A stretch of DNA of 64,000 bases, from the NCBI RefSeq assembly GCF_002270355.1, contig NZ_NJFZ01000003.1:346307-410306 (forward strand), given 5' to 3'. This stretch comes from Flectobacillus sp. BAB-3569. GTDB lineage: Bacteria > Bacteroidota > Bacteroidia > Cytophagales > Spirosomataceae. Under the pieces are notes generated by a model. It did no database searches and was not told the origin of the DNA. It saw only the letters and a program-made list of their open reading frames with translations. Of the stretch, positions 52,736-61,919 are shown piece after piece. Both the position numbers and the translations under genes were made by a program. Numbering within the stretch: position 1 is the first letter of the stretch; the number at the start of each line of letters is the position of its first letter.

Positions 52736-55219
52736 TTACTTTATTACGGTCAAATACCCCGTTAGCGTAGGCCAATCTTTACGGATTTCGATGACATAGT
52801 AATAGGTTGATGATTTAACTTCCTTGTCATCAATAAGTCCTTTGAAAGGATTACTTGCGTAGTCATTGGTGGTAAAGACTTCGTTGCCCCAACGATTAAA
52901 TAGTTTGACGGAGGCGTTGGGAAATGAGGTAGTGATGTCTGACAAATCCCAAAAATCATTGATGCCATCTTCGTTTGGAGTGAAAGTATTCACGATTTTT
53001 CCACTGACAAAAACTTTTACGATTTTTTCATCGGCACATTGAGTGGCATTGTCGGTTACCTTCAAGGCATAATTAGTGGATTGGCTGGGCGTTGCTACTG
53101 TTACTGGCGTATTTACCTCACTCAGTCCTGTTGCTGGTGACCACAGTAAAGTATAATCTGCAAGGTTGGTACTGGTTGCCAAACTGCTAGTTAAAGTCGT
53201 AGATTCACCCGCTTGAATCGCAACATCAGGACTTAGTGTAAATACTGGTGCTGCACCAATCTTGAGCGTGGCTGTAGCCTTGGATTGACAGCCTGCATTG
53301 GCACCAAATGTGTAAGTAATATCATACGAACCAGCTCCGTAGGTAGTAGGATTAATGGTTGTACTGGTCAATGTCGTTCCCCGTGAATCTTTAAAAACTC
53401 CGCCTGCGTCGTATGGATTAACAAATTTTGTTAAATCAATCGTTGCAGTAGTTGGCAAACAAATAGGGTCTAAACTAAAAGTAACTGGAGTTGAGGCCGT
53501 TCCTGTGACAGTGATATCGCTTGTTTTGGTACAACCTGATACTGTTGAGACCTTTAATTGAAAAGTATTTGTTCCTAAATCTCTTACTTTGATAGAATTA
53601 CTTTTTTCGTTTGGCATAATGGCATTGTTCTTACTCCAAACGTAATCAAAGTCTGAGCTATTGAGAGCACTTATTACAAAATCATCCGAATCACAGTAAT
53701 CAGTCAAACCGCTACTAGTAGTTAGTGTGGCGTTTGGCTGAGTAGGATAGTCAATGGTTTTTTTCAAAATATAGGTACAGTTATTTGCGCCAGTAGCTGC
53801 ATTTCTCAATGTGACAGTATATTCAATTTTTTGAGCCTGAGTAGGAAGTGGGAATTCATCTACTGCAAAATTGGTAATATCATATTGAATACCATTAAAC
53901 GTTTTTGTTTGTTTTACACCATCGATATACCATGTATAAAGAAAATCAGTTTCTTGAAAAGTAGAACCAGGAGGGTTTTCTTTCACATTTAAGAGAAACT
54001 TTGTGCAAGCATCACGATACACATGACTTAAGTATAAATCCAGCCCAGGTCTTTCTGTCAAGGTTACATTTGAAGAGGCCTTAGGAAGTCCACAACCATT
54101 TTTGGCTGATACCAAAACGGTATAGGTTCCTGCGCCTTCAGCTTTTACTTTGGATTCCGTCGCACCAGCGATGTTTAAGCCATCTTTTTGCCATTGATAG
54201 GTATAATTGCTATTGGCGGTAGTCGACAAGTCGATATAGCCATTTTTACAAACGGTTCCTGTACTAATAGGACTTCCAGAAGCATCACTAATCACGGGCG
54301 TGGCAGATACCGCTGCAGAACAGTCTATTACTTTTAAGACAAAATCTCTACGAGTTTTGCCAATCGTTACACCATTCCTTTTTTCTGTAACTTCCACACA
54401 AAACAAATACGTGCCCACTGTACTGGCTGTGACCGATAATATACCCGAAGCATTGACACTCAGCGCAGGACTCCCCGGGATTTGAGCGGTAGCACTGCTT
54501 CCGCCTGCCCAGCTTACCGTTGCATAACTGCCCGAACCCGTTGGGGGTGGGTTACTATTTGAGCTTGTCGAAGAACCTTTGTAGGGTGTCACCAAGGCGT
54601 AAGATAGTTGGTCGTTGTCACGATCGCTTGCTCCAAAATCATAGCTAAATGCTTGTCCTTTACAAATATAGGCGCCTATAATAGCATGAAATTCGGGAGA
54701 GGAATTATAGAACTCATTACCAGACTGCTTAAGCGCAGGAAACTCCAAGTAAAACAAAGCTCCCGTTGAGGTCGGACTGCTAATATTAGTTACGTTGGCT
54801 CTGCAGCATTTTTCAACAACAACATAGTATCCTCCAGCATCTGCATAGTCGGCAGAAGACACCACGAAATCGCTTTCGTAGTCTACTTGCAAAATGCCAA
54901 GTTGTTGACTATTAGCACAATCTTGATTGTTGAAGGGGACATCTTTCCCTGTGAGCGATGAAGCTTTGAGCGTGAGCGAAGCCTTGAGTGCGTTATTACT
55001 TTTCTGAAAAATACCTACCTTAAGATTATCATCACTGCTAGTTGGCGCGCCACCAGATTTGTCATAATACACATGAAGTAATAGACGAAATTTTCCATTT
55101 GTAGTGCTACTTCTGCTGATTAGTTCTAAATTACCACCCAGCACCGAAGCTGCGTGTACATAATTCGAGATAATCATACATAAACAAAAGCTTAAACACC
55201 TGAAAATGTGCTTGGTCAT
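52736..55219 (-). CDS. Gliding-motility-associated C-terminal domain surface protein
   Basis: 827 aa from ATG 55219, chosen because it opens with a signal peptide (CLSFCLCMIISNYVHA); an upstream ATG at 55264 adds 15 residues. Its order of modules parallels the 49986 gene: a shared N-terminal domain (GGYYVVVEKCCR in both), Ig-like modules (YTYQWQKDGLNIAGATES), and a C-terminal CHU_C module (VNTFTPNEDGINDFWDLSD, ASVKLFNRWGNEVFTTN). The two are clearly paralogues from a tandem duplication. Probably a type IX-secreted adhesin. Confidence 0.9.
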   Translation of the reverse strand: MTKHIFRCLSFCLCMIISNYVHAASVLGGNLELISRSSTTNGKFRLLLHVYYDKSGGAPTSSDDNLKVGIFQKSNNALKASLTLKASSLTGKDVPFNNQDCANSQQLGILQVDYESDFVVSSADYADAGGYYVVVEKCCRANVTNISSPTSTGALFYLEFPALKQSGNEFYNSSPEFHAIIGAYICKGQAFSYDFGASDRDNDQLSYALVTPYKGSSTSSNSNPPPTGSGSYATVSWAGGSSATAQIPGSPALSVNASGILSVTASTVGTYLFCVEVTEKRNGVTIGKTRRDFVLKVIDCSAAVSATPVISDASGSPISTGTVCKNGYIDLSTTANSNYTYQWQKDGLNIAGATESKVKAEGAGTYTVLVSAKNGCGLPKASSNVTLTERPGLDLYLSHVYRDACTKFLLNVKENPPGSTFQETDFLYTWYIDGVKQTKTFNGIQYDITNFAVDEFPLPTQAQKIEYTVTLRNAATGANNCTYILKKTIDYPTQPNATLTTSSGLTDYCDSDDFVISALNSSDFDYVWSKNNAIMPNEKSNSIKVRDLGTNTFQLKVSTVSGCTKTSDITVTGTASTPVTFSLDPICLPTTATIDLTKFVNPYDAGGVFKDSRGTTLTSTTINPTTYGAGSYDITYTFGANAGCQSKATATLKIGAAPVFTLSPDVAIQAGESTTLTSSLATSTNLADYTLLWSPATGLSEVNTPVTVATPSQSTNYALKVTDNATQCADEKIVKVFVSGKIVNTFTPNEDGINDFWDLSDITTSFPNASVKLFNRWGNEVFTTNDYASNPFKGLIDDKEVKSSTYYYVIEIRKDWPTLTGYLTVIK

Positions 55220-55264
55220 TTGAAATAAGGGCTTATAGTGTTGTGTTACATTAAGCGGATTCAC

Positions 55265-55757
55265 TAAAGCTGGCGGGCCTTAAGTAATTTCTAGCAATAA
55301 TTGTGCTAGAACAACTCATTCATACTTGTTGACGATAGAAACTATAAAGCAATAGAGGATAAAAGGGTAGATGGGGGAGTGGGGTAATTACCACAAAACT
55401 CTTAAATTATGGCGTAAATAAGCAAATGAATGTTTTTACAAAAGTAATATATACAATAAAAGAAATATAGCTCAAAGGTTTTGATATTACGATTTTGTAA
55501 ATGGTTAATAATCAGTTATAAAATGGTATTTATAACCTTTTGAGATAGTTACTTGTTAAAAACTAATCATAATAAATATACAAAATATTTAGGAAGATAA
55601 AAAGGGCTCAATGGTTGTTTAACATGAAAGATATGTGAGAAGAAGTTAAATTTGTAAATATTTTACATCGCATTTACCTGAGACCCAATTGACGAAAGTG
55701 CAAAGCGTAAAATAAAGACTTTTCGCTCCTGAGCCTTTGTCACTTAAAAATAACAAC
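55265..55757. promoter_or_regulatory. Gap between divergent genes with recG promoter box
   Basis: No gene. TAAATTTG at 55647-55654 matches the -7 box about 104 nt before recG. The rest is AT-rich and holds the promoter of the leftward surface protein. Confidence 0.45.
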
Positions 55758-57854
55758 ATGCAAAACGATTTTTTTGAAACTAGAATTGAGTTACTCCGAA
55801 ATGTTGGTCCACAGCGAGGACAATTGCTCAATACAGAGTTGCAGATTTTTACTTTTGGGGATTTGATTCAGTACTATCCATTTCGATATGAAGATCGAAC
55901 GCAGTTTCATCACATATCCGAATTGACAGAGGACATGGAATATGCCCAAATCAAAGGTCGTTTGCGCACGCTTGAGAAGGTAGGAGAGGGTTTCAAACAA
56001 AGATTGACTGGGACTTTTACCGACGGTACAGGGTCAATGGAATTGACTTGGTTTCAGGGAATTACTTGGCTTGAAAAGCACCTTCGTATGGGAGCTGAAT
56101 ATGTACTTTTTGGGAAGCCATCCTTTTTTCAGGGACGTCCACAAATGCAACATCCTGAACTGGAATTGCTGAATGGTACAAACGAAAAAGGAGGCTATTA
56201 CCAACCCGTTTATAGTGTTACCGAAAAACTTCGTAAAAAGTATATCGAGTCCAAACAGATTGCGATGATGCAAAGGGCTTTATTAGAAAAAGCCTATCCA
56301 CTGATTCGAGAAAACTTACCTACATTTTTGCTGCAAAAATATCGTTTGGTTGCCAAACGAGACGCCATTTATAATATTCACCTGCCACACTCTGACCAAT
56401 GGCTTCATCAGGCTCGTCGACGCTTGAAGTTTGAAGAATTATTTTATAATCAATTACGTCTTATCAAACAAAAAGTGCTACGCCGAGTTGATTATGAAGG
56501 TCAGATATTTAAAAGTGCAGCTTTACTAAAAACTTTTTACGATGAGTATCTTCCCTTTCCGTTGACAAATGCACAAAAGCGAGTAATTAAAGAAATCTTC
56601 GCAGATATGCGCATGGGACGACAAATGAATCGCTTGTTGCAAGGTGATGTAGGTTCGGGAAAAACCATCGTGGCTTTTATCTGTATGTTGCTGGCAATCG
56701 ACAACGGTGCGCAGGCTTGTTTGATGGCGCCTACCGAAATTTTGGCTGACCAACATTATCAAGGTCTAAAAGAGTTTGCCGAACTGTTAGGTATCAGAAT
56801 CGAAAAACTCACAGGGTCGACCAAGAAAAAAGCTCGTGCTTTGATTCATGAAGGGCTCTTGGATGGTTCGGTGAAAATCATTGTTGGAACGCACGCTTTA
56901 CTTGAAGATATTGTGCAATTCCAAAATTTAGGACTTTGTGTAATTGATGAGCAACATCGATTTGGCGTAGCACAGCGGGCTAAACTTTGGGAAAAAAACA
57001 AATATATGCACCCGCATATCTTGGTCATGACGGCCACACCGATTCCAAGAACCTTGGCAATGACACTTTATGGGGATTTGGATGTTTCGGTGATAGATGA
57101 ATTGCCTAAAGGTCGCAAGCCTATCAAAACCGTTCACCGTTACGACTCTCATCGTCTCAATGTTTTCGGTTTTATGCGTGATGAAATCCAGAAAGGGCGA
57201 CAGGTTTATGTGGTTTATCCTTTGATTGAAGAATCCGAAAAGTTGGATTATAAAGACTTGATGGATGGCTATGAAAGCATAGTAAGAGCATTTCCAGAAT
57301 ATCAGGTAAGTATCGTGCACGGAAAAATGAAGCCTGCCGATAAGGATTTTGAAATGCAAAGATTCGTAAAGGCCGAAACTCAAATTATGGTTGCCACGAC
57401 GGTGATTGAGGTAGGAGTAAACGTTCCCAATGCTTCAGTAATGGTGATTGAAAGTGCCGAAAAATTTGGTTTGGCACAGTTACATCAGCTTAGAGGAAGG
57501 GTAGGGCGTGGTGCCGAACAAAGTTTTTGTATTCTGATGACCGATTTCAAACTGTCAAAAGATAGTCGTACACGTATCGAAACAATGGTACGCACCACCG
57601 ACGGTTTCGAAATAGCTGATGTAGACTTACAGTTGCGAGGACCTGGGGATATTTCGGGTACACAGCAAAGTGGTATTATCGATTTGCAAATTGCAGACTT
57701 GGCGAAAGATGGCGAAATACTGAAAGTAGCAAGAGAATGTGCTCAAGCCATTTTAGAGGCCGATCCCAATTTGAGTGCAGAAGAACATGCCATGATTCGT
57801 GAGCAAATAGACTCGCTAAAAACGAACCAAAGTAACTGGTCGAGAATTAGTTAA
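55758..57854 (+). CDS. recG: ATP-dependent DNA helicase RecG
   Basis: About 698 aa from ATG 55758. OB-type wedge domain first (QIKGRLRTLEKVGEGFKQRL, GTGSMELTWFQG), then helicase motifs: LLQGDVGSGKTIVAFICM (near residue 295), DEQHRFGVAQRAKLW (near 397), VMTATPIPRTLAMTLYGD, TTVIEVGVNVPNASVMVIES and LRGRVGRG. Normal length. Reverses stalled replication forks and branch-migrates Holliday junctions. Confidence 0.97.
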   Translation: MQNDFFETRIELLRNVGPQRGQLLNTELQIFTFGDLIQYYPFRYEDRTQFHHISELTEDMEYAQIKGRLRTLEKVGEGFKQRLTGTFTDGTGSMELTWFQGITWLEKHLRMGAEYVLFGKPSFFQGRPQMQHPELELLNGTNEKGGYYQPVYSVTEKLRKKYIESKQIAMMQRALLEKAYPLIRENLPTFLLQKYRLVAKRDAIYNIHLPHSDQWLHQARRRLKFEELFYNQLRLIKQKVLRRVDYEGQIFKSAALLKTFYDEYLPFPLTNAQKRVIKEIFADMRMGRQMNRLLQGDVGSGKTIVAFICMLLAIDNGAQACLMAPTEILADQHYQGLKEFAELLGIRIEKLTGSTKKKARALIHEGLLDGSVKIIVGTHALLEDIVQFQNLGLCVIDEQHRFGVAQRAKLWEKNKYMHPHILVMTATPIPRTLAMTLYGDLDVSVIDELPKGRKPIKTVHRYDSHRLNVFGFMRDEIQKGRQVYVVYPLIEESEKLDYKDLMDGYESIVRAFPEYQVSIVHGKMKPADKDFEMQRFVKAETQIMVATTVIEVGVNVPNASVMVIESAEKFGLAQLHQLRGRVGRGAEQSFCILMTDFKLSKDSRTRIETMVRTTDGFEIADVDLQLRGPGDISGTQQSGIIDLQIADLAKDGEILKVARECAQAILEADPNLSAEEHAMIREQIDSLKTNQSNWSRIS

Positions 57855-57959
57855 ATTTAGAATGAACGCGGAAAATTGTATAAGAGTTTAGATAAAGTTG
57901 CTATATTTGACTATACCAATCTAAATAAATACCTTTCTCGTAAGTTAATGGACAAAATA

Positions 57960-58145
57960 AAATTAACTTTACCCGCAATAGGCATTAAGCTATATGCTAT
58001 AGGCAAAAAATATTTTTAACAAAATCATAAATACAATTTTTGCCTAATGCCTACGGCTTATTGCCTAGAGCGTATTAATGCAATTTTATTTTGCACTAAT
58101 ACTTAATTATATAGGAAAATCTAAAAACAGCAATCCCAAATCTAC
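57960..58145. repeat. Intergenic repeats (families D and C)
   Basis: AATAGGCATTAAGCTATATG and its partner CCTAATGCCTACGGCTTATT (family D) face each other. Then ACAGCAATCCCAAATCTACG (family C type). Lies upstream of the DUF3050 gene; similar to 61630-61745. Confidence 0.65.
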
Positions 58146-58162
58146 GATTGTAAAAGTTAGTT

Positions 58163-58942
58163 ATGAATAATTCAATTAGTAAAATCCAAGAAGCAATAGC
58201 CCCTTTGAGAGAGGCATTGACCGATCACTCAGTATATCATCAAATCAATCAAATCGAACATTTGCAGCTTTTTATGCAAGACCATATTTTTGCAGTATGG
58301 GATTTTATGTCGATTCTCAAGGCTCTTCAACGTAACCTTACTTGTGTCGAAGTACCTTGGGTTCCTGTAGGTAGCGCCGAAACCCGTTATTTGATTAATG
58401 AAATTGTCAATGGCGAAGAAAGTGATGTTGACGAAGCTGGTGTGCGTATGAGCCATTTTGAGTTGTATCTGGATGCTATGAGACAATCAGGTGCAGACTT
58501 ATCGCAAATCGAACAGTTTTTGGCTTTATTATCACAAAAAACGAGTGTTTCAGAAGCATTGGATATTGTAGGAGTGAGCCAAAGTGTAAAAGATTTTGTC
58601 AACTTTACATTTGAAGTAATTGCTACCAACCAGCCACATATCCAAGCCGCAGTATTTACATTTGGTCGTGAAGATTTGATTCCAGATATGTTTATTGCCA
58701 TGGTGAAAGACCTACACGCCGAAATGCCAGAGCGTATTGCCAAGTTTAGATATTACCTTGAGCGTCATATCGAAGTAGACGGCGATCACCATAGTCATTT
58801 GGCGATTCAGATGGTAACAGAACTTTGCGGAACAGACGAAACAAAATGGCATGAGGCGCTGACCTATTCAGAGAGAGCTTTACAGATGCGTAAAGTACTT
58901 TGGGACGGCGTAGAAGCTAAAGTGCAAGCAGTTGAGGTATAG
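58163..58942 (+). CDS. DUF3050 family protein, heme-oxygenase-like fold
   Basis: 259 aa. Family wording: HLQLFMQDHIFAVWDFMSIL, CVEVPWVPVGSAETRYLINE, MSHFELYLDAMRQSGA, TFGREDLIPDMF and YYLERHIEVDGDHHSHLA. The His residues in the QDHIFAVWDFM and ERHIEVDGDHH helices lie where heme-oxygenase-like diiron oxidases bind metal, so an oxidase is plausible. Activity not established. Confidence 0.88.
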   Translation: MNNSISKIQEAIAPLREALTDHSVYHQINQIEHLQLFMQDHIFAVWDFMSILKALQRNLTCVEVPWVPVGSAETRYLINEIVNGEESDVDEAGVRMSHFELYLDAMRQSGADLSQIEQFLALLSQKTSVSEALDIVGVSQSVKDFVNFTFEVIATNQPHIQAAVFTFGREDLIPDMFIAMVKDLHAEMPERIAKFRYYLERHIEVDGDHHSHLAIQMVTELCGTDETKWHEALTYSERALQMRKVLWDGVEAKVQAVEV

Positions 58943-59052
58943 TAAATAAGCAAAGAATCAATAACATTGAGTATTCTCGAAATAAAACTGCGATTTTTAA
59001 GAAAATCTCCATATTGGTAGAATCCATTTTTTTAGATAGTCGATAAGTTGAT

Positions 59053-59093
59053 AAAAAGCGGAAAGTCCTGTATAACAAGGCTTTCCGCTTTTT
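59053..59093 (+). terminator. Rho-independent terminator
   Basis: AAAAAGCGGAAAG (59053-59065) pairs with CTTTCCGCTTTTT (59081-59093), with T-rich DNA after it. Lies about 110 nt after the DUF3050 gene, in a 335-nt gap before adk. Confidence 0.85.
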
Positions 59094-59217
59094 GTTTTTC
59101 AGATATTTTAAAAAAACATCAAAAGACCGTTTTCACAATACCTGATTCTAGGAAATGTAAAATAATTCCTTTTGCTAAATTATTAGTAGATAGGACGGTA
59201 ATTCAAAGTGCTTCTTG

Positions 59218-59225
59218 TAAATTTG
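59218..59225 (+). promoter_or_regulatory. -7 promoter box for adk
   Basis: TAAATTTG lies 53 nt before the adk start and matches TAnnTTTG. No clear -33 box at the expected spacing. Confidence 0.4.
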
Positions 59226-59277
59226 CAACTCTTATAGCAAAACACAATTTTCAATTCACAAAACAACGTTTAAACCA

Positions 59278-59850
59278 ATGTTAAATCTCGTCTTGTTTGG
59301 ACCTCCGGGGGCAGGTAAAGGAACACAGTCAGCCAAATTGATTGAAAAATACAATTTAGTACACATTTCTACGGGCGATATGTTCCGTGGGCATATTGCC
59401 AACGATACCGAGCTTGGTAAGCGTGTAAAACAAATTCTTGCAGATGGACTTTTGGTTCCAGATTCGATTACTATCGAAATGTTGGAAGAAGAAGTGAAAA
59501 ATAATCCACAAGCAGAAGGGTTTATCTTTGACGGATTCCCAAGAACAGTTCCTCAGGCTGAAGCTTTAGATGCTTTCTTAGAGAAAAATGGACAAAGTAT
59601 CAACGGCGTTGTTCAGTTGGATGTTACAGAAGACGAAATCAAAACTCGTATCGCTGAGCGTCAAAAAGTAAGTGGACGCGCTGATGACGATGCAGAGAAA
59701 CTTTTGAAAAGAATTGACGAATATTTCTCAAAAACCATCCATGTATTACCATACTACGAAGCACAAGGTAAAGTGAGTAAAGTAGACGGTATTGGTGCTA
59801 TCGAAGAAATTTTCCAAAATATTTGTAGTGCAATCGATGCAGTAAAATAG
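59278..59850 (+). CDS. adk: Adenylate kinase
   Basis: 190 aa. P-loop GPPGAGKGT (8-16), NMP-binding STGDMFRGHIAN and DGFPRTVPQAEAL, and the short lid RQKVSGRADDDAEKLLKRID without the zinc Cys. The short-lid form is normal for Bacteroidota. Converts ATP + AMP to 2 ADP. Single gene with its own promoter box. Confidence 0.97.
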   Translation: MLNLVLFGPPGAGKGTQSAKLIEKYNLVHISTGDMFRGHIANDTELGKRVKQILADGLLVPDSITIEMLEEEVKNNPQAEGFIFDGFPRTVPQAEALDAFLEKNGQSINGVVQLDVTEDEIKTRIAERQKVSGRADDDAEKLLKRIDEYFSKTIHVLPYYEAQGKVSKVDGIGAIEEIFQNICSAIDAVK

Positions 59851-60549
59851 TTAGCTATTCATAACTCCACGCTCATCATTTACCACATATACAACTAGGC
59901 TTTTGACAAATCAAATCTTGGATTCCTTTGTCTAAAGCCTAGTTTATTAAGTAATCGTAAGGTATATGATTTAGGCAACAGGCACGAGGCACAAGGCAAA
60001 GAGTGTTAAGTCGTTTTTTAATAACAATAGATATGTTTTGCTGAATGCCCAAAGCTGAAATCCGTTACCTGAAAGCCCAAAGCACAATCTTAAATTTTAT
60101 TTTGCTTACTAATTTATAACTCAGTAGACCCAAGCGTAAAACAGAAGAACTGCTTTACGAAATAACGTAATTTGCTATCCCGATTAATTAGTTATTTACT
60201 TCCTTATAGGTCAATGCCTTAGAATTGCTTATTTTTGCAAAAGGATACAATAGAAGCTGCCAATTCTTATTCAATCTCGCTGAAAATAAGTCCATAGCCA
60301 GTGGCTGTTGGTCTTCAGCTAGGTCAAAAACCTAACCCCAAGTTTTATAGGAGATACGCTGTCAATAAAGTTGAAATGTAGAATAAGACTTTATCATGAC
60401 AAAAATCCCTCATTGAACTATCAGATTGCAGAAGGGGTTTTCTAAAGACTGATAACTCCTGACCACTCTGCTTGAAAATCTCAATAAATAGTATTAACCA
60501 TTACAATTGGCCGAAATCATAGGCCCTTTATAAATCTCAATTAGTAATT
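59851..60549. repeat. 700-nt gap between adk and obgE with families A and E
   Basis: AACAGGCACGAGGCACAAGG (family A variant, about 59978), then CTGAATGCCCAAAGCTGAAA and CCTGAAAGCCCAAAGCACAA (family E). The remaining bases to 60549 show no ORF or clear hairpin. The order A-E copies the gap at 43555-43695. Confidence 0.6.
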
Positions 60550-61602
60550 ATGACATCAAACTTCATTGACTACGTAAAAATCAACGTTCGCTCTGGACAT
60601 GGTGGTGCAGGTTCAACTCACTTTCGTCGTGAAAAGCACGTTCCCAAAGGTGGACCAGACGGTGGCGATGGTGGTCGTGGAGGACATATTATCCTCAAAG
60701 GGAATGCCCAACACTGGACACTTCTCCACTTAAAATATCAAAAACACATTTTTGCCAAAGACGGAAACGGAGGCGAAGGTGGTCGTCGTACTGGCGCACA
60801 AGGTCAAGATATGTACATCGAAGTTCCATTAGGAACGATTGCAAAAGACCCTGAGACAGGAGAAGTTTTGGCAGAAGTTACCAAAGACGGACAAGAAGTA
60901 GTCTTGTTGCATGGCGGTAGAGGAGGTTTGGGTAATGTGCACTTCAAAAGCTCAACCAATCAAGCACCACATCATTCTCAGCCTGGCGAAGATGGCGAAG
61001 ATATGTGGGTGGTACTTGAATTAAAAGTATTGGCCGATGTAGGTCTTGTTGGTTTCCCAAATGCAGGAAAATCAACCTTATTGTCGGTGCTTTCTGCTGC
61101 AAAACCAGAAATCGCTGATTATCCATTTACAACATTGGTTCCAAACCTTGGTGTAGTTTCTTATCGTGATTTCAAATCGTTTGTTATGGCTGATATTCCT
61201 GGTATTATCGAGGGAGCAGCTGAAGGCAAAGGATTAGGAACACGCTTTTTGCGTCATATCGAGCGTAACTCTATCTTATTGTTTTTGATTCCAGCTACGG
61301 CCGAAGACATTACAGAGGAATACAGGATTTTGCTGAATGAGCTTAAAGAATACAATCCAGCCTTGTTGGATAAAGAACGTATGATTGCCATTTCGAAGAT
61401 GGACTTAGTGACGGAAGACGAAGATTTAGCAAGAATCAAAACACAGATTCCAGAGAACCTTCCTTTCGTAATGATTTCATCAGTGATGCAACAAGGACTT
61501 ATGGAGTTGAAAGATATGATTTGGGGCTCGTTACAAAAAGCTCAAGAATTATTCGTACAGCCAGAAGAAGAGAATGAAGAAGCAGCTCCCTCTGAAGAAT
61601 AA
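60550..61602 (+). CDS. obgE: Obg family GTPase
   Basis: 350 aa. Gly-rich Obg fold ([32 protein letters not shown]), then G domain: G1 [10 protein letters not shown]3 [17 protein letters not shown]4-like SKMDLV. C-terminal acidic tail ([13 protein letters not shown]) replaces the longer OCT domain, usual in this phylum. Acts in ribosome assembly and stress control. Confidence 0.97.
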   Translation: MTSNFIDYVKINVRSGHGGAGSTHFRREKHVPKGGPDGGDGGRGGHIILKGNAQHWTLLHLKYQKHIFAKDGNGGEGGRRTGAQGQDMYIEVPLGTIAKDPETGEVLAEVTKDGQEVVLLHGGRGGLGNVHFKSSTNQAPHHSQPGEDGEDMWVVLELKVLADVGLVGFPNAGKSTLLSVLSAAKPEIADYPFTTLVPNLGVVSYRDFKSFVMADIPGIIEGAAEGKGLGTRFLRHIERNSILLFLIPATAEDITEEYRILLNELKEYNPALLDKERMIAISKMDLVTEDEDLARIKTQIPENLPFVMISSVMQQGLMELKDMIWGSLQKAQELFVQPEEENEEAAPSEE

Positions 61603-61629
61603 ATTTTGAAATAGACAACTTGTAGATAT

Positions 61630-61745
61630 ACGGCATTAGGCCTTAAGCTTTATGCCGTATGCTAAAAGTCTGGATGAATTTCTAGCGAACAATAGAAACT
61701 TTTTTCCTAATGCCTACCGCTTATAGCCTAAAGCATACTAATGCA
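61630..61745. repeat. Intergenic repeat family D, facing copies
   Basis: CGGCATTAGGCCTTAAGCTT faces TGCCTACCGCTTATAGCCTA, in the gap between obgE and the large surface protein. Confidence 0.65.
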
Positions 61746-61919
61746 ATTTTATTCTGCATTAACAACTTAATAGTTCTAGAGTGTATTCTTCAGGAATCGC
61801 TCGTATCAGTAGCCTACTAATTGCTTCTAAAGTGAAGAATGTATAAAACCTTGACCCAAAACCATTGCATAATCCTTTTAGAAAGCATCTTAATGACTAA
61901 GAGTAAATAAAAAGCAGTT

